Part shown: positions 12,685 to 21,093 of the stretch, in pieces
Layout: the number at the start of each line of letters is the position of its first letter
Numbering within the stretch: the stretch's first letter is position 1
The notes under the pieces: model-generated
What the model was told of the DNA's origin: nothing
The model's input: the letters and a program-made list of their open reading frames with translations, nothing else
Database searches by the model: none
Made by a program: the position numbers and the translations under genes
Virus record (IMG/VR): IMGVR_UViG_3300022690_000268
Coordinates: 1-41,175 of that record
Length of the DNA stretch: 41,175 bases
DNA from: a virus
Strand: one strand, 5' to 3'

Positions 12685-13097
12685 GTGACAAGTGGACAGT
12701 CAATTCAGTTCAAACCAAAGATGACCTAATCAAGCATATTGAAATGATGTTTGAACAAAAGAAATACCTAACGATTGATATTAAGGCTGGAAAGCCTCGT
12801 ACATCATTGCAGAACAACGCTTTGCACTTGTATCTTAGTCGGTTATCGGTCGCCATGAATGAGGCTGGCCTGGATATGCCAACGGTACTCAGTCATCATG
12901 ATTTAATACCATGGGATGTAAAGGGACTTAATGCCAAGGAAAGGCTATGGAAGCCCATTCAAGAGGCGTTAACCGGCAAGGAAAGCACAACTAAACCAAA
13001 GTCTAGCCAGTATGCCGAGATATACGACACGCTTAATAGCTTTATGTCTTCCAAGTATGGTATTTCGATTCAGTGGCCAGTGAAAAGTGATAAATAA
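12681..13097 (+). CDS. conserved phage protein with RTSLQNNALHLY motif, 138 aa
   Basis: Contains KPRTSLQNNALHLYLSRL, then EAGLDMPTVL, an IPWDVK segment, LWKPIQEAL with GKESTTK, and an ending GISIQWPV. This set marks a large phage family that sits with recombination and Nin-region genes, and some members are annotated NinB-like. The biochemical role is not known. The ATGA and TAATG overlaps with its neighbours fit coupled translation in the recombination block. Confidence 0.75.
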   Translation: MSDKWTVNSVQTKDDLIKHIEMMFEQKKYLTIDIKAGKPRTSLQNNALHLYLSRLSVAMNEAGLDMPTVLSHHDLIPWDVKGLNAKERLWKPIQEALTGKESTTKPKSSQYAEIYDTLNSFMSSKYGISIQWPVKSDK

Positions 13098-13303
13098 TGG
13101 AATTCTTACACGTTAGTTTTAGCAAGGTTTATGAGTTCAAATCAATTCTATTTGAATGGCATAGTTATTGTGGCCCTCTATTTCTTAGGTTTAAAGATTG
13201 CGAGCCAAAGAAGGAACAACAAAGACCGCTGCGTGATTATGGCGTTCTGAATCAGTGGTGTAGATTGAGCGACGATCAAAAAGAACAATATAGGGTTTAC
13301 TAA
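13097..13303 (+). CDS. small conserved phage protein, 68 aa
   Basis: Aromatic-rich start with HSYCGPLFLRFKD, then RPLRDYGVLNQWCRLSDDQKEQYRV. This short protein type often lies between the RTSLQNN protein and the HNH-like gene in phage genomes. Coupled at both ends by TAATG. Function unknown, possibly an adaptor for the adjacent nuclease. Confidence 0.7.
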   Translation: MEFLHVSFSKVYEFKSILFEWHSYCGPLFLRFKDCEPKKEQQRPLRDYGVLNQWCRLSDDQKEQYRVY

Positions 13304-13707
13304 TGGGAATTAAGATAAAACCAGCGGACAAGGCATTTAGTGATGTTGTCCATGCCGCATACAATCATACCTGCGCTCGATGTGGCCGTGTTGGCCGTGT
13401 TGAAAATTCACATATACATACGCGTGCACACAGGACAATAAGGTGGTGTAAGGAGAATGGTGTAGCCAAGTGCCATACCTGTCATCGATGGTGGCATGGG
13501 AACCCGACAGAAGCTGGTTTGTGGTTTATCGCTACGTTTGGCCAGGGTGTTGAGGATCTATTGATTGAAAAGCGTAACCAGAAAGTAAAGATTCCTAAGT
13601 CTGAAGAGAAGGAAATAGCTAAACACTATAGGGAGCAACTTAAGCTCATTCAGGAAAAGAGGGCTAATGGAGCAGAGGGATTCATTGATTATGTAAGTTG
13701 GCAGTAA
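13303..13707 (+). CDS. HNH-like zinc-containing recombination nuclease candidate
   Basis: A 134-residue protein starting IKPADKAFSD. It has CARCG (Cys24, Cys27), an NSHIHTR segment with His37 and His39, and a second CHTCHRWW (Cys57, Cys60, His61). The two Cys pairs around a His segment are the outline of HNH-type nucleases of the NinG/Rap kind, which cut branched DNA. The C-terminal 50 residues are basic and helical. It closes the coupled recombination genes. Activity is inferred from the motif only. Confidence 0.7.
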   Translation: MGIKIKPADKAFSDVVHAAYNHTCARCGRVGRVENSHIHTRAHRTIRWCKENGVAKCHTCHRWWHGNPTEAGLWFIATFGQGVEDLLIEKRNQKVKIPKSEEKEIAKHYREQLKLIQEKRANGAEGFIDYVSWQ

Positions 13708-13799
13708 TTATCAATGATGTTGAAAGTTAATCCCCTACACATAACCAGGGATGGAGCTATAGTTAATTTGTAGTTAACAAACATTAAGGGATAACGATC

Positions 13800-14099
13800 A
13801 TGTTTAAGACTTTCACTTTTAATACTAATGACGCTTCAAAGGCCTGCCGGTACTACCTCGACATCCATACTCCAATGCATGCCAATACAGAGACCTTAAA
13901 GGTTTCCGTTAGCTTTCACCGCCTACGAACGAAAGAGCCTATTTCAATGTCCTACATGGGTGGCGTGATAATCAAGAAAGGATTGCCACACTGGGATGAG
14001 TTTAAAGTTATGCTAATGGAATGTATTGCAAGACAAGAAGCTGATCAAAGATTAGACGATGAATGCCTTGAGATAATCCCACAGTTGAGGGCTATGTAA
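13800..14099 (+). CDS. hypothetical protein, 99 aa
   Basis: Beta-rich N-terminal half with TFNTNDASKACRYY, then VSVSFHRLR, and a helical end containing LMECIARQEADQR. AAGGGATAACG ribosome site after a gene-free gap of about 90 bases. Coupled to the next gene by TAATG. No family recognised. Confidence 0.75.
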   Translation: MFKTFTFNTNDASKACRYYLDIHTPMHANTETLKVSVSFHRLRTKEPISMSYMGGVIIKKGLPHWDEFKVMLMECIARQEADQRLDDECLEIIPQLRAM

Positions 14100-14458
14100 T
14101 GTGCGAAATTGATCAGTTTTTAAATGATCACCGGTTTGAAATAAACAATGGGATTGTAACCATAAAGCCAACACTAGATAAGATTGTAAGGGATGGTATG
14201 AAAGCTATAAGTAATGCAGTTGTAGAAGTAATTGAGCGCCATGAAAAGGCTATTGAGGGTGAGTTTATACCGGCTGGTGAAATTTCAGAATCCGAAAAAT
14301 ATGATATATTAAGAAATTCTCTCCACCTTCAAAGTCAACAAGCTGGGTTACAGGCTTATTATCAACAACAACAAGGGATTTCAAATCAATTAAGTGGGCT
14401 GTGCGGGTTTTCAGCTGATACCGGTCAAGCTGTATTTAATCCATTTAGGGATTTCTAA
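14099..14458 (+). CDS. hypothetical protein with Gln-rich segment, 119 aa
   Basis: Mixed N-terminal half, then a helix at about residues 40-57 (AISNAVVEVIERHEKAI). A Gln-rich part around residues 80-95 includes YYQQQQ. No membrane segment or known motif. The TAATG overlap at both ends places it in the same translational chain as its neighbours. Confidence 0.75.
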   Translation: MCEIDQFLNDHRFEINNGIVTIKPTLDKIVRDGMKAISNAVVEVIERHEKAIEGEFIPAGEISESEKYDILRNSLHLQSQQAGLQAYYQQQQGISNQLSGLCGFSADTGQAVFNPFRDF

Positions 14459-14580
14459 TGAAAGCTTATTTTAAAGATGGTGTTTGTTATTTAAACGATA
14501 AGCCCACCGCTGAATCTAGCGTATGGGCTGCACTTAAATCTGAATATATCAAAAGGCTTAAGCATGATAACAGAAACTAA
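14458..14580 (+). CDS. very small protein, 40 aa
   Basis: Short basic protein. The ATG overlaps the previous stop (TAATG), and the last 17 bases overlap the start of the next gene. No independent ribosome site is visible, so it depends on coupling. Function unknown; its existence rests on the overlaps. Confidence 0.5.
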   Translation: MKAYFKDGVCYLNDKPTAESSVWAALKSEYIKRLKHDNRN

Positions 14581-14770
14581 AGGCGCTCAAGAGTGGCTGG
14601 ATACCATGAAGATAAAGCATTTCGGAAAGGATACAGAGTGCCGCCCAGAGGGAAGCTTCATTCATATATTCTTAAAGACTGGAAATGACGATCCGGTTAC
14701 CGTAATCCTTGGCCTGTATTGTAAGGATACAGGCCAGGGCAAGGTGTTTAGCGGGCCTCCTTCCGTATAA
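14564..14770 (+). CDS. hypothetical protein, 68 aa, end of rightward arm
   Basis: Starts with a helix (KGAQEWLDTMKIKHFG), then a beta part with FIHIFLKTG and VILGLYCK. It starts inside the preceding gene. It ends 23 bases inside the oppositely directed holin-like gene, so the two arms overlap tail to tail. A perfect 9-bp hairpin lies in its last third. No family recognised. Confidence 0.65.
   Translation: MITETKGAQEWLDTMKIKHFGKDTECRPEGSFIHIFLKTGNDDPVTVILGLYCKDTGQGKVFSGPPSV
14711..14735. other. perfect 9-bp hairpin at the convergent overlap
   Basis: GGCCTGTAT (14711-14719) and ATACAGGCC (14727-14735) pair completely, with a 7-base loop. It sits in the coding end of the last rightward gene, just before it meets the leftward holin-like gene. 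There is no T run, so it is not a classical terminator. It could slow polymerase or be a processing site on either strand. Confidence 0.6.
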
Positions 14771-14915
14771 GCTCAATAGCTCCATATATCACACCAAGGC
14801 TAGTTCCGATCTCCATTAGGAGGTCTGGAGCTATCATCAATCCAAGTGCACCAAGCGCCAAGCTAATTCCCTTATAGGTCGACGGCTCTTTTAGTCTTTC
14901 TAATATCCATTTCAT
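14748..14915 (-). CDS. holin-like small membrane protein, 55 aa
   Basis: The sequence MKWILERLKEPSTYKG leads to two short hydrophobic helices (about residues 17-29 and 32-49), with Arg/Lys at the end. This kind of protein is regularly found directly after or before the endolysin in Gram-negative phages and annotated as holin or membrane protein. An upstream ATG at 14990 would add 25 residues, but AGGAG before the ATG at 14915 is decisive. A second holin-like gene lies at 38702, so which one triggers lysis is unclear. Confidence 0.65.
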   Translation of the reverse strand: MKWILERLKEPSTYKGISLALGALGLMIAPDLLMEIGTSLGVIYGAIELIRKEAR

Positions 14916-14925
14916 ATGAAGGCTC

Positions 14926-15312
14926 CTAATAGTTCCAAGTTGGTACGTCTTTTCGTTCTGTTTCAGTCCATGCCATGTGTATAAAACCACAATAAGTACC
15001 GCCAGCTACTCTAGTTGCTCCGTGACGGCCAGCAAGAACCTTAAGTTTAGTTTCCATTACTGAGTTATCACATCGTACGTCAACGGCTTTACGTAGCTGA
15101 TGATCACCCGCTTTCTCCTTTTTAACTTCATTAGGATGATTGGGGCACCGGCCACCTGAAGTGATGACCATTGGTAAATTAAGATCATCACGGATAAGCT
15201 GAATTTTATCTAACGTCTCTTGGTCCACACTCCTTCGGTCACAATCATTATGGCCGCAAGTGCATAGTAGTTTTTTGTCAGACTCAGGATTAAAATTATT
15301 TGTTTTAATCAT
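14926..15312 (-). CDS. endolysin, peptidase M15 family
   Basis: A 128-residue zinc peptidase of the M15 type. The first ligand group is GDHQLRKAVDV, with His71 and Asp78 (H-x6-D). The third ligand is His112 in FIHMAW. An SGGRCPNHP loop at 52-60 is typical. By family it cuts peptide bonds in peptidoglycan (D,D-carboxypeptidase or L-alanyl-D-glutamate endopeptidase). There is no signal peptide, so it needs a holin; the membrane protein gene lies immediately downstream, 10 bases away. The N-terminal CTCGHNDC stretch may bind another metal. Confidence 0.9.
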   Translation of the reverse strand: MIKTNNFNPESDKKLLCTCGHNDCDRRSVDQETLDKIQLIRDDLNLPMVITSGGRCPNHPNEVKKEKAGDHQLRKAVDVRCDNSVMETKLKVLAGRHGATRVAGGTYCGFIHMAWTETERKDVPTWNY

Positions 15313-15339
15313 GGTTTCTCCGTGAAGGTTAAGTTGTGT

Positions 15340-15381
15340 TATCTTATCTTAAAACTTCGCACTAATTTTATTCAAGATAAG
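15340..15381. other. inverted repeat upstream of the endolysin gene
   Basis: TCTTATCTT and AAGATAAGA pair over 9 bp across a loop of about 23 bases. It lies in the gap between the tailspike stop (15393) and the endolysin start (15312). There is no T run, so it is more likely a pause, processing or protein site than a terminator. Confidence 0.4.
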
Positions 15382-15392
15382 ACTCTCTATGT

Positions 15393-17930
15393 TTATATTA
15401 TAATACCTCTAACCGTAGTTGTTATAGTGCCGGTATAGTTACCCGATGGCGTAATGCTTAAATCTCTGTTAGTGCCATCATGATTCCGTTTTGCTAATGT
15501 GTAATCGCTAAAGCCATTTATTACCGCCGCCGCTGATACCCAATAATCCGCCGCTGATCCATCACCATAAGTCACGTTAGCGCCTGCCGCTGTACCTACG
15601 TTTGATATGCTAGTTATTCTGACATTGCTAGCCGATAGAATAGGCGTGTCAACATCACCTAAATACTGAAGTTCGCTAGTGCCTGCCCAGGTATTAGCCC
15701 AACTGATTTCAAACTCTCGCATAGGTCTTGCTAGTGTTGAAAGTGATGTAGGGTGTCTGCCGTGGTTGTTGTTTGTGGATGAATCCAACCATAAGCCAGG
15801 AGGTGGCTGTATTCCTTCAGGCTCTAAAGCAAATGTACAATTAGACCATTTGTCTGTTTCTGCTATACCGTCCCTGTACAGGTCTATGTGCTGTTGTGGA
15901 ATTAGTACGCTTGAGAAGGTAGCCATGGTTTTCAAGGCTATTTCTTGTTGTGATGTAGTGCTACGCCCTCCAATATGTAAATTACCTGTATTGGTTAGCG
16001 TTACAACTGCCGCCGCATCAATAGAAACGGATTCAGATAAAACGCCGTTAATGTAAAAGCTAACACCACCCGCTGTACCTGCGACCTCTCTTAATACACT
16101 TACACCAATTGAGTTAATAGTGTCGTTAGCAAAATAATTACCCGCTACTGTGGTGAAAGTTGTGCCATCATCATTTCTATATAAATAAAGCCTAATTTGA
16201 CCTGTTGGGGTAATAGCTAGCAATACCCCTGTAATATTTGGTGATACTCCTGAAGTTTTCCAGTATAAATAAGTCTCTGATGCGGGGGTCCAATCGCCCT
16301 GACCGACTTGGCAGAAAATCGTGAAGTCAGCAGTACCAAAGTTAATAGCGCTATCATCTAGAACCTTAACACCTGTCACAACTCCACTTGCAGCCAGCAT
16401 CACGGCCTGTGTTCTTTCGTTAATATTAATGGCATTGCTAATTGATAGTGTTGGTAACTGCCCCGTTGAATTACTATCTACAAGACAAGTTTCTGTACCC
16501 CACACAAGCAAATCTGAACTAGTATTACCGTATGAAACGTTATCGTTCACTTGGCTAAAAAAGCAATTATGCGCAACTATGCCGAAAAGGTTATTACGGG
16601 TTGTATTATGATGGAATTTTAGGTTTGTGATCGTACCTGCACCATCAGCAACAATTCCCTGTGTGCCGTTGCTATTAGCTATAGCCCCAGTTACCTCAAA
16701 GTCAGCAACTATCGCCGCCTCTCCATCTGGTTTAATCGCATTTGGCTCAATATCTATTCCTGCTTGTGGTGGTGCGCCTGTATTATTTGACCAGTTACCA
16801 CCCTGAATTGATCCACCTATACACCCTATAACCGCACCGCCGTTTCTTTGGTTAGCTGTGCCGCTACAGTTTATAAGCTGAACATTTGTTGACTCTGGTG
16901 AAGGTGAGTTCAAGTGATCGTATAGGATGCCAAAACCGTCTGTATAACCTTCAATACATTTTAGATCATATATAAATATATCGTTTGACGCTTCAATCCT
17001 GAATTCTGTAGATTGAAATGTTGTCCCTTCTCTTGTTCCTGTGAAGGTTATAAGGTCGCCGCGCACCGTTGCGCCGTTACCCTTTACTACTACATTTGTA
17101 GCCAAATAAGTATGGAATACACTGGCCCTAATGTCTGGGCTAGGAATATGCATCCAGATTGTACCAGCGTGAAATTCTAAATATGAATCGCTTGGTATCC
17201 TTACGCCCTCTAATGAGTTACCCGCTCTTACCAGCCCCGCATCAATACCATATGTTTTAGGTGATGATGTGCACTTAGCTATGCCTGCGCAAGCAATAAA
17301 CGCCCTTTCAACTGCTGCTGTAGAATCTGCAACTATGGCAATATCATCAGCACCGAAAGCATCAACGTTAACACTAAACCCTATTCTAAGAACTAGTGAC
17401 AGCGTGCCAACACCAGTTCCTTGGACTATATCATAGGTGTTCTCTGTGACTGTAGAGCTTAGAACTACATCCCACATAGCCCCACCACCGTTTCCAGTGG
17501 TTCGCTCTTTAATATTCAAGGCTTGGCCGTCTACAAGGGTTGTACTTATTACAGCATCATTAAGGGTGTCGTAATTAAATACAACGGTATTACTTTCTAG
17601 TGTAATTGGTACGCCATCATTAACATCAGCCTGCTTTAGAGCTAGATTTCCCTGGGAGTCATTAACCTGAATTGCATAGTTTCCATCCACCAATAGAACA
17701 ACAATATTCCCGCTAGCATCAACAGCATAGCCGCCCGAGTTGGTGGATATAGGCTGTGAAATAGGAACCTTTGTGCCGTCTTCTTGTTTAGCTGTTACCT
17801 CTAACTGATTGGCCACAATGGTCGGATCAAGATCGGGCTTGCCAATAAAGATCTCCCCATTGAATATAGGCTTACCTTTGTTCCGTGCGTTATAATAAGA
17901 ATATGGGTTGCTTACAAAGTTAAGGGCCAT
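15393..17930 (-). CDS. tailspike with P22-type head-binding domain
   Basis: An 845-residue virion protein. Residues 1 to about 110 match the P22 tailspike head-binding domain (start NPYSYYNARNKG, then NGEIFIGKPDLDP and ISQPISTNSGGY). From about 188, FGADD and following text start a pectate-lyase-like right-handed beta helix that runs to about 500. Residues about 510-690 look like a LamG/concanavalin fold, and the last 150 residues are beta-rich. By family it binds and probably cleaves host polysaccharide. The conserved N-terminus with a different body is the usual modular design that changes host range. AAGGTG precedes the ATG. Confidence 0.88.
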   Translation of the reverse strand: MALNFVSNPYSYYNARNKGKPIFNGEIFIGKPDLDPTIVANQLEVTAKQEDGTKVPISQPISTNSGGYAVDASGNIVVLLVDGNYAIQVNDSQGNLALKQADVNDGVPITLESNTVVFNYDTLNDAVISTTLVDGQALNIKERTTGNGGGAMWDVVLSSTVTENTYDIVQGTGVGTLSLVLRIGFSVNVDAFGADDIAIVADSTAAVERAFIACAGIAKCTSSPKTYGIDAGLVRAGNSLEGVRIPSDSYLEFHAGTIWMHIPSPDIRASVFHTYLATNVVVKGNGATVRGDLITFTGTREGTTFQSTEFRIEASNDIFIYDLKCIEGYTDGFGILYDHLNSPSPESTNVQLINCSGTANQRNGGAVIGCIGGSIQGGNWSNNTGAPPQAGIDIEPNAIKPDGEAAIVADFEVTGAIANSNGTQGIVADGAGTITNLKFHHNTTRNNLFGIVAHNCFFSQVNDNVSYGNTSSDLLVWGTETCLVDSNSTGQLPTLSISNAININERTQAVMLAASGVVTGVKVLDDSAINFGTADFTIFCQVGQGDWTPASETYLYWKTSGVSPNITGVLLAITPTGQIRLYLYRNDDGTTFTTVAGNYFANDTINSIGVSVLREVAGTAGGVSFYINGVLSESVSIDAAAVVTLTNTGNLHIGGRSTTSQQEIALKTMATFSSVLIPQQHIDLYRDGIAETDKWSNCTFALEPEGIQPPPGLWLDSSTNNNHGRHPTSLSTLARPMREFEISWANTWAGTSELQYLGDVDTPILSASNVRITSISNVGTAAGANVTYGDGSAADYWVSAAAVINGFSDYTLAKRNHDGTNRDLSITPSGNYTGTITTTVRGIII

Positions 17931-17962
17931 TTTTTACACCTTTTGATTTTGATTTATGGTGA

Positions 17963-19828
17963 TTATTGTTCTTTAAGTAATTCTTTTATTGCTCTGAATG
18001 CGCCAGATTCATTTATTCCACGGGCCTTCTCGACACCTTTTGCCACACCTTTTATTGCAAGATCACCCATGCCTGTTGGAGTTGCCGCTCTTGCTGCGCC
18101 TTCAATTGCTTGCCCTATTTGACCTTGAAATGAAGTTCTGGCAGTTGCACCAAACATACGATCCAGCTCATCAAAAAACAAAGTTTGAGACATTAAATTA
18201 TCATCAAATTTACCGCCATATTTTGCAGCAACGCCCTCAATTTCATCTATTGAATCAAGCAATCTAACCCTGGACTGCGAATTACTCATAACCCGTCTTA
18301 ATAATGTTCCTGTGGCTTTATCGGCCCTACCTCCTGACAAGTCCATCTTACGACCCGCTACGTCCTGAATGTCATCTAGTGCTGATATTGTGTCCGCGTA
18401 TTTTGTATTTGCAGCGTCATAATCTTTAAACTCATCATCAAGAATACCGTCAATATTCCGCCTTAAGTTTTTTAGGATTGATTCAGTCTTACCACCAAGA
18501 CCCTCACCTTGCTTTCCATAGGTTACATTCTCATCAATGTACTTTTTCACCCTATGTAATTCGTAAGCATTTGGGGCTTTGTCTTTAGCAAGCCTAGCTA
18601 CCATTCGTTTAATGGCTGATTCAGGCGCTGCTAGATCTTCAATATCCGACCCTCTAAAGTCAGGTGATATTTTTCCGTCCTTGTTTCGTGTAAGGCGAAT
18701 TCCCATATTATCCAGGTCATCCATAAATCTACTAATAGCCGATGAGCTATCAACATCCTTACCTTTCAGGGACTGGGCGGCGATCTCCAATTCCTTGCCC
18801 GCCTTCTTATTTGTACTTCTTATATAATCAATTCGATCAACAAGGGATTGCCCGGCAACATCAGCAGGCCTATTTTTCAGAGCATACTCTTGATTTTTCT
18901 TGCCCCTCTCCATGATATTGACCATCTTTGCCATCTTGGATCTATCTTCTTTAGACGACCCTTTAACAGATGCTATTACACCCTCATCAAACCCCTGTTT
19001 AATAGATTCAATTGCTGCCTTGTCTTTAACTATTTTTGGGCCTCCGACATCTAAAGCCTTCTTGAATTTACTGGTCGCGGTTTCTGGCCCCTCAAGTAAT
19101 GCTTGGCCCTCTACTGCACCAGTTCTGGGTTCTTTTAATTTGAACTTGGCTGTTTCAACATCAGTCTCACCGGCTTCCAGTAATCGCCCTATGCGCTGCT
19201 TGGTTGGGCTTTGATACTGGAATACGCCCTTGGCCACTTCCGCCGCTGGCTTGGCTGCCTGAGTTGCTGCCTGAGCAGCGGTTTTAGCCGCCCGGGCTAT
19301 TTGTGGGCGTGCTGCCTTACCAAGTTGACCTATCTGCTGAGCTGCACCACCAAGACCTGCCAATGGGGCTAGTGCCTCACCAGCCTCTCCTATGGCTTGA
19401 ACATATTCTTGACCGGTTTCGGTTCTTGGTGCATAGGTAAATTCAGCCATGGCCGCTTCTGCACGGTCAGCTATTCTATTCGCCGCCTCGTTACTGCCAA
19501 ACTCGCCTGATCTAAGTTCGGAAATAATCCCCTGTAAAGTACCGCCAAGCAATCCAATTGTTCCACCTGTAGCGCCTGTGGCCGCTGTTAATGCAGCCTC
19601 GGCGCCACCTATTACTTGCTCACCTATCGTGGGTTCTGACTCTGGCGCTGGTGCTTGGGGAATTATCTCCCCATATATGTCAGGGATATCGCCACTTCGG
19701 GCGGAAAACTCTTCCGCCGTCAATGATTGAGGTACAGGTTGCCCGGCAACTTCTGGCTGATCAAACTGATCAAATACATTACCGGTTTGCTGAGCCGGCT
19801 CGTCAAACTGATCGAATACATTGGCCAT
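17963..19828 (-). CDS. ejection protein, P22 gp16-like
   Basis: A 621-residue protein in the gp16 place, last of three ejection genes. The N-terminus repeats FDQFDEP-type motifs twice (residues 5-31), then a Pro/Glu-rich linker. A long Ala/Gly-rich part follows (about 65-200) with hydrophobic helices able to insert in membrane, and the rest is helical and charged. In P22 the counterpart is ejected with DNA and helps it cross the envelope. Identity rests on order, size and composition rather than a strong motif. The start overlaps the gp20-like stop (TAATG). Confidence 0.75.
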   Translation of the reverse strand: MANVFDQFDEPAQQTGNVFDQFDQPEVAGQPVPQSLTAEEFSARSGDIPDIYGEIIPQAPAPESEPTIGEQVIGGAEAALTAATGATGGTIGLLGGTLQGIISELRSGEFGSNEAANRIADRAEAAMAEFTYAPRTETGQEYVQAIGEAGEALAPLAGLGGAAQQIGQLGKAARPQIARAAKTAAQAATQAAKPAAEVAKGVFQYQSPTKQRIGRLLEAGETDVETAKFKLKEPRTGAVEGQALLEGPETATSKFKKALDVGGPKIVKDKAAIESIKQGFDEGVIASVKGSSKEDRSKMAKMVNIMERGKKNQEYALKNRPADVAGQSLVDRIDYIRSTNKKAGKELEIAAQSLKGKDVDSSSAISRFMDDLDNMGIRLTRNKDGKISPDFRGSDIEDLAAPESAIKRMVARLAKDKAPNAYELHRVKKYIDENVTYGKQGEGLGGKTESILKNLRRNIDGILDDEFKDYDAANTKYADTISALDDIQDVAGRKMDLSGGRADKATGTLLRRVMSNSQSRVRLLDSIDEIEGVAAKYGGKFDDNLMSQTLFFDELDRMFGATARTSFQGQIGQAIEGAARAATPTGMGDLAIKGVAKGVEKARGINESGAFRAIKELLKEQ

Positions 19829-21093
19829 TATAAGCCCTCTGGTAAGTAACCAAACTTAGCCTTAAATTGTTCCGCTGCCTGAGGGTTAGCCAGAAGGTAG
19901 TCAATGGCACCCTGTGGCGCTTTATTTTGTTCTTGCGCCTGTTTCGCCTGCCTACGATCTATCTTCTTCTTCTTTAGCCATCCCACTTTTGTATTGCCAG
20001 GGGTTCCTAGGTAGATAGCAGCAGACTCTAGGTAATCAGCTAGCTTCTGTTGCACATCTCGCTTTTCAATCATCCATTCTTTTAGCTCTGGGCCATCTAA
20101 TGACGTTGGTAGTGCGGTCGACATTGCCATAGCTAACTCACCGGCTGATAAAGCTCCGAATGTAGTGTTTGAAACCACATCTAAGCCCAATCTATTTGCC
20201 AAGTTATCAAGTTTTATACTGGCAGTTTTGAAGCTTGGGAACATCTTTTCTATTCGGCCCGTTCCTGCGCCCTCGTCTATAAGTCTGATTCCCTCATCAT
20301 AAAGCCCTATCTTTTCATTGATGGCCTCTATTTTATCAAAGGCAGCTATCGATGCATTGGCCGCTTCTTTCTGGCTTATAATCCCAGCCTGAACTTCACC
20401 TTCTAATTCATTTTGAGCTTCAAGGGTTGCAAGTTTCTTTTCGCCTGCTGCCTTTCGAAGATTTGATACCTTTTCAGCTCTGGCCGTTCTAATGGTATCG
20501 GCAGCGGCTTGCCCTGTTACTAGCTCACCAGTTGGGCTAAACACTTTAACGCCCTTTCCTGTAGACTGAATTACAGTGCCATCTTCAAGAATTTCCTGAG
20601 CGCCAACCTTTGTTTCTTTTGTGACGCCAGCCAAGCCAAGATCACTAACCGCCTTAATCTGCTCGGGCGTACCATACTGGGCAAGCATGATCCTGGCTGA
20701 TTGCATGGTTTCCTCTGGCGTATCATCCAATCCCTCTAATGTTTGCGCCGGGCTGCCACCGGATTGAGATACAAAGGCCGCTCGGTCACGAATTACCGTG
20801 TCTTTGTCTTCACCTTGTAGGATACGAAAAGCACTGTCGGCCATATTCTTTCGTGTGGCGTCATCCTTAAATTGGAACGATGCCTCTAATCCTTTAGCCA
20901 TTTGGGGGTTGGCCGCCATGAAGCTAGCCATCAATGACACGTCACCGCTAGCTAGAACGTCTTGGGCTTCTTGTTGCTTGGCTTGCTGGGCTTGCAATTG
21001 CTTTTCCTGCTGCTGCTTCTGGCCATAGGCCTGGGCAATGTTACCCAATCCTTGAAGTGGATTACCAACATCTATTGCAAACGGATTAGGCAT
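19828..21093 (-). CDS. ejection protein, P22 gp20-like
   Basis: A 421-residue protein. Residues 20-45 are Gln-rich (QKQQQEKQLQAQQAK), followed by helices with regular Ala/Asp/Glu spacing. The end is basic with DRRQAKQAQ. It occupies the gp20 position between gp7-like and gp16-like genes, overlapping both. The P22 counterpart is an internal head protein ejected into the cell. No enzyme motif is seen; assignment is mainly by synteny. Confidence 0.75.
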   Translation of the reverse strand: MPNPFAIDVGNPLQGLGNIAQAYGQKQQQEKQLQAQQAKQQEAQDVLASGDVSLMASFMAANPQMAKGLEASFQFKDDATRKNMADSAFRILQGEDKDTVIRDRAAFVSQSGGSPAQTLEGLDDTPEETMQSARIMLAQYGTPEQIKAVSDLGLAGVTKETKVGAQEILEDGTVIQSTGKGVKVFSPTGELVTGQAAADTIRTARAEKVSNLRKAAGEKKLATLEAQNELEGEVQAGIISQKEAANASIAAFDKIEAINEKIGLYDEGIRLIDEGAGTGRIEKMFPSFKTASIKLDNLANRLGLDVVSNTTFGALSAGELAMAMSTALPTSLDGPELKEWMIEKRDVQQKLADYLESAAIYLGTPGNTKVGWLKKKKIDRRQAKQAQEQNKAPQGAIDYLLANPQAAEQFKAKFGYLPEGL

